Source of the DNA: Fratercula arctica
Taxonomy: Eukaryota > Chordata > Aves > Charadriiformes > Alcidae
Direction of reading: 5' to 3'
DNA length: 64,000 nt
NCBI GenBank assembly: GCA_947846985.1
Contig: CANTUZ010000005.1
Coordinates: 49,565,389 to 49,629,388 of the forward strand
Part shown: piece by piece, positions 60,744-64,000 of the stretch
Layout: each line of letters opens with the position of its first letter
Numbering within the stretch: the first letter of the stretch is position 1
Position numbers and translations under genes: made by a program
The notes under the pieces: model-generated
What the model was told of the DNA's origin: nothing
The model's database searches: none
What the model saw: the letters and a program-made list of their open reading frames with translations, nothing else

Positions 60744-61240
60744 AGAACAAGCGCCTCAGACCGTATGTCTGTGTTTTCTGAATAGAAATATAGAGCGCTG
60801 TTTAAAGGACATGGTTCATATTGCAGTTGGGTAATTTTTACAAAGGACAAAGGTGGAGAGTAATGGAGCTCTGCCACCCATAGCACTAATTAAATTTATC
60901 CATGTGAAACACAAACATCCTCACAAGCTACTTAAGGCCTAATGGACAGCTATTTTTTTCTATTTATTTTGTTTTCAGCCAAGTGATAGGTGATGAATGC
61001 ACTTAATGTTTTGAGGGTGTTTGGTTAGAATAAGCGGAGGAAAATCTTACTCAAAAACTCTTCTCCACTTGAGGAAAACTTCTCCAAAAAGTCTATTTTT
61101 GAGTTGAAGGTTGGAAGAACTTAATGCAAGAATTAGCAGTGAGATTTCTAGTGCTTTGAGGGTATCTGAATATCAGTCAGATCATCCGAGTTGATCTTAG
61201 GCGGAAATTGCTTACTGGAAAATGTTTTGTCAGATACTTT

Positions 61241-61660
61241 TTCTTTTTTTTTATTCTTTTTTCTTTGAAACTTACTGCCAGGGCCCAGTGAAGCTGAGGT
61301 CTCCCTGGGGTGGGGGTCCCTGGGATCTCCCCAGCAGGGCAGGGTCTCTCCAGGGAGCTGGGGGCAGCACCAGTCCTGGGGCATGAGGCACCTCCATGGG
61401 ACAGGCCAAGGTCAGGCTGGGATAGTGGGCTGTAGGTGGAGGTCAAGATCAGGCCTGGTGAGGGGAACTGGAGTCAAGATACAGCCATGGGATGGCTGGG
61501 CAGGGCTGTGGGAATGGGGTGGGACACCAACCCCCTCTTGCTGTTTTTGTTGTGGAGTCTGAACGCAGCAGTTGGCGTCGTCTCCCGCCCTGGTCCTGTA
61601 TCACACAGAAATTACTGTTTTTTGCCTCTTCCATTTCACATAAATAAATGCTCGTTTATC
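61241..61660. other. GC-rich, CpG-poor patch of unknown origin
   Basis: A T-rich run (61241-61266) precedes about 300 bases rich in GGG, CTGGG and CAGG steps (61280-61560) with few CpGs, unlike the two CpG islands. After it comes ATAAATAAATG (61641-61651), a polyadenylation-like signal on the + strand. GC-rich CpG-depleted sequence with such a signal suits a methylated old insertion, for example a solitary LTR or a retroposed copy, and the T-rich run could be the tail of a - strand retroposed copy. I see no terminal repeats or protein homology. The 107-codon + frame at 61436-61759 is unrecognised. Confidence 0.4.
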
Positions 61661-64000
61661 CTTTCAAATTCCCATTCTCAGTGGGCTTTGCAACTGTATG
61701 TTCAATGCCAGTGCTTCGTTCTGTCTGCCAGGGAACTGAGTATACATCGCTACTGTTAGTGACAAAAGTGATTGGTTTGAATGAATGGACTAAGAGATTT
61801 ATTCTTAGTCAGTGTATTGCTTATGTCTCAAGGAAAAAAAGGCTCCCTGATGTCAGTCGTGTGTAAATTCTCAATTTCAGTGAGAAAGGAAAGGTAAATA
61901 CCATTGTTTTCACAAATCGGTAGAAGTTTTCCTAAGTTAATAAAGACCTTTGGTATACTCCTATTTTGCCAGCTGTCAGCTTTTTTTGTACTTTGTGTGT
62001 ATGTTTCTAACTTTATCCATTAAATATCTTCTTAGTGTTATTGTTGAATTTTAAATATAGGCTCTAATTCAGGGATCAATACTGGTAATTGGATATAAAA
62101 GCAAACAACTTTTCTCCTAACACAGCATTTTGTAACTTAGAGATAATTTTGCATGTAAGAATTGTATGGGCTGAACCTGTAAATAAGGAAAGTGTCTTTT
62201 GGTAGAAGAAGAATAGGAGTGAAAATTACAGGGAGTCTGAAGTTGAGAACCTTGATAGCACAACTGCGAGACTGGAATGATTTTGCCGGATGTCCTGCCT
62301 TTTCAGAATGTCTTTCAGAATGTTTATTCCTCCTTTCCTACATTTTATTTTTTCATCTCCCGTGGTCTTTACAGTTTAATACTCTGGGATAAATACATGC
62401 TTAGGTTTATAAGTGATTGATTAACCCAATGGATGATATTTAATAAAATGTTCATTTTGAGCTTGGGGGACAGCAAGTTCCATCTTTGGTAGGCAAGAAT
62501 TTGTCTATTTCTAACAGAAGAAGATGGAAGACTTTTCTGTCTTCTGTCCCTAGCTGTATTCACCAAATACACTTCTAGTACATTAATAAGCACTTTTTGG
62601 GAATTTAGCTTCTCCTGTTTTCTAGATATAACCATTACCCCTAGATATCACCATTATCCCTAGCCTTTAATTTCCACAGATGAATGGTTTGCTACATATC
62701 ATTTAAAGGACACAGTACCTGAACTCCTGCTTAGCAATTTGCTACTTGGTTAATCTGTCCAAGGCTATCTGAAGTGCAAGTCAGCTTACCTGTAAAACTA
62801 TCCCATTACCAGCAGCCAGACACTTTTCACTTTTCTCCCTCCTGTCAAAGGCATACTTCTGAGAGAAGTCAAAGACAGAATTAGTGTTCGTAAATTGAGA
62901 ACACTGGCATTAAATTAAACCAGCAGAATACAAAGTTTTTAATTTTGAAAATCTTACAAAAAGGAGTTGCCTATGATTACCGTAGCTGAGAAGCAGCAGC
63001 TGTACTGACTTTATGAATTTAAAGAACTATACTTAACTGCTTTCACCATGTTCTCTAAAAACCATAAGCACTCAGTGAATGTTGACTTTGTTGTATGCTT
63101 ATAAAGTGCTTAGTTACTTATTTGTTGCATCATGAGTTGACCTGTGGAATGAAGGAATGACTTGGAGCAATTGCACTTTATTCATATTTTAAGCTCTAAT
63201 AGATATTCCTAACTTACTCTTAGATTTGTGAATTAGAGAGTCTATAGTAACAAATTTTTATTATATGAAAGAACTGTGGAAATGCTAGAGGTAAATAAGA
63301 CTACCAATGAAATGACTGGATGTCTTTGTGAGAACAGATTGCGATTACGATTCTTTTCTGTAACTCAGCTCAACTCCATGAAGGGTAAGCCTGAACTCTG
63401 CTTGTTCAGGAATTTTCAAGAAGATTAAACTAATATTATTGTATAGGCAGTCTCAATAAAAAGTTAATGATAGTTACTAACCATCAGCATTAAAGACTGG
63501 TATTGGATACCTGTGAATGGGCACCTAGGATTAGGTGAAAATAGTACAAAAAGGAGAATTTTACCATTTTGGGGGACAAATAATTAAAACATAATTGTCT
63601 CTGATCTGTTGGATATTCTATGCTGACTTGTTCTGAGTGGCCTACTTTAAAGAGAGTGGGAAGATGTGACCTATGAGGCAGTTTGCTCATGATAAGGTTT
63701 TAGCTCCTGGAGCTTCTGAGACCCTTCTGAAAAAGTTGTTTTTGGCTGTTCCCTTCCAACATGCAGAGACCTGGAGCACTTGAGCAGAACTCCAGCCTCC
63801 TTACCCATGGCCTCTTCTCTCTTTGAATCTAATCTTTCCAAATACTGCTACGTGAAATGTGAATTAATAGATATATCTGGAATTAGATATTATTGATTCC
63901 ACGTATAAAGCTAATTATACTAAGCCCTTACTTTTATGCCTGAATTATATTTGAATTTCACTTTACATATGATAGCTTTTTTGATTTTGTGTACATGCAC
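61661..64000. other. Gene-free interval to the window end
   Basis: AT-rich DNA with short frames only and one imperfect tandem duplication at 62622. Confidence 0.6.
62622..62660. repeat. 19-20-bp imperfect tandem duplication
   Basis: CTAGATATA-ACCATTACCC (62622-62640) is followed directly by CTAGATATC-ACCATTATCCC (62641-62660), differing by one substitution and one inserted T. Confidence 0.8.

Larger units (their letters stand above)
53734..61240. other. Gene-free interval
   Basis: No supported gene. It holds an (AACC)n tract at 56097, T21 at 60405 and T16 at 60728. Complex, motif-bearing blocks lie near 55560-55830 (TTAATGATGAG, CCTCATTAGACA), 57655-57780 (GGTTAATCAAT at 57716-57726) and 60790-60960 (CACTAATTAAATTTATCC), any of which could be regulatory. 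A GTTAG-rich stretch lies at 59488-59530. Confidence 0.55.

Noticed and set aside
1..64000. Search by eye for tRNA genes, U6-type snRNA, well-known microRNAs, CRISPR arrays, retroviral primer-binding sites and telomere repeats
   Set aside because: None found. Isolated short matches (for example TTAGGG within the CR1 tail at 41697) are explained by other features.

Overview
This window looks like non-coding DNA from a bird genome. The main evidence is a set of CR1 LINE retrotransposon 3' ends with the avian tail (AAGGTCCCTTCCAACCC followed by ATTCTATG or ATTCTGTG units). Two ancient MIR-type SINE relics, AT-rich sequence, long homopolymer tracts and CpG depletion outside a few small islands agree with this. 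There are no bacterial-style genes: the longest open frames are short, unrecognisable, or pieces of CR1. I found no complete protein-coding gene, tRNA, rRNA or CRISPR array. The species and locus cannot be named from the sequence alone.

Layout. 1-1.4 kb is AT-rich DNA with alternating purine-pyrimidine tracts. 1.39-1.65 kb is a real CpG island with Sp1-like sites; a CRE-like and a CCAAT motif sit just beyond it at about 1.7 kb, making it the best promoter candidate. 1.7-8.6 kb is featureless apart from weak MIR relics and small repeats. 8.6-8.9 kb is a smaller CpG cluster with a short open frame that has an Ala/Leu-rich start. 11.0-11.17 kb has exon-like signals (acceptor, donor, short open frame). 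16-27 kb carries four of the CR1 copies, including one with the C-terminal part of the CR1 ORF2 (reverse transcriptase) reading frame. 27-40 kb is gene-free and holds blocks that look like developmental non-coding elements (about 33.9-34.1 and 38.2-38.3 kb). 40.7-48.6 kb holds three more CR1 copies, G-interrupted T tracts and two unusual hairpins. 50.8-53.1 kb holds two MIR relics flanking a 0.9 kb stretch rich in homeodomain/POU-type motifs. 53.6-64 kb is mostly unremarkable, with a GC-rich, CpG-poor patch of unknown origin at 61.3-61.6 kb.

Reading as a whole: the window is an intergenic region or long intron beside at least one probable promoter. Homopolymer runs of 13 or more are strongly skewed to T on the + strand (15 T runs against 4 A runs by hand count), which could reflect transcription of the + strand, but the CR1 orientations (mostly +) do not clearly support that. 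I found no convincing evidence of a new biological system. The most useful leads are the CpG-island promoter, the exon-like block at 11 kb, and the putative conserved non-coding blocks, all testable by alignment to other birds and to RNA-seq.
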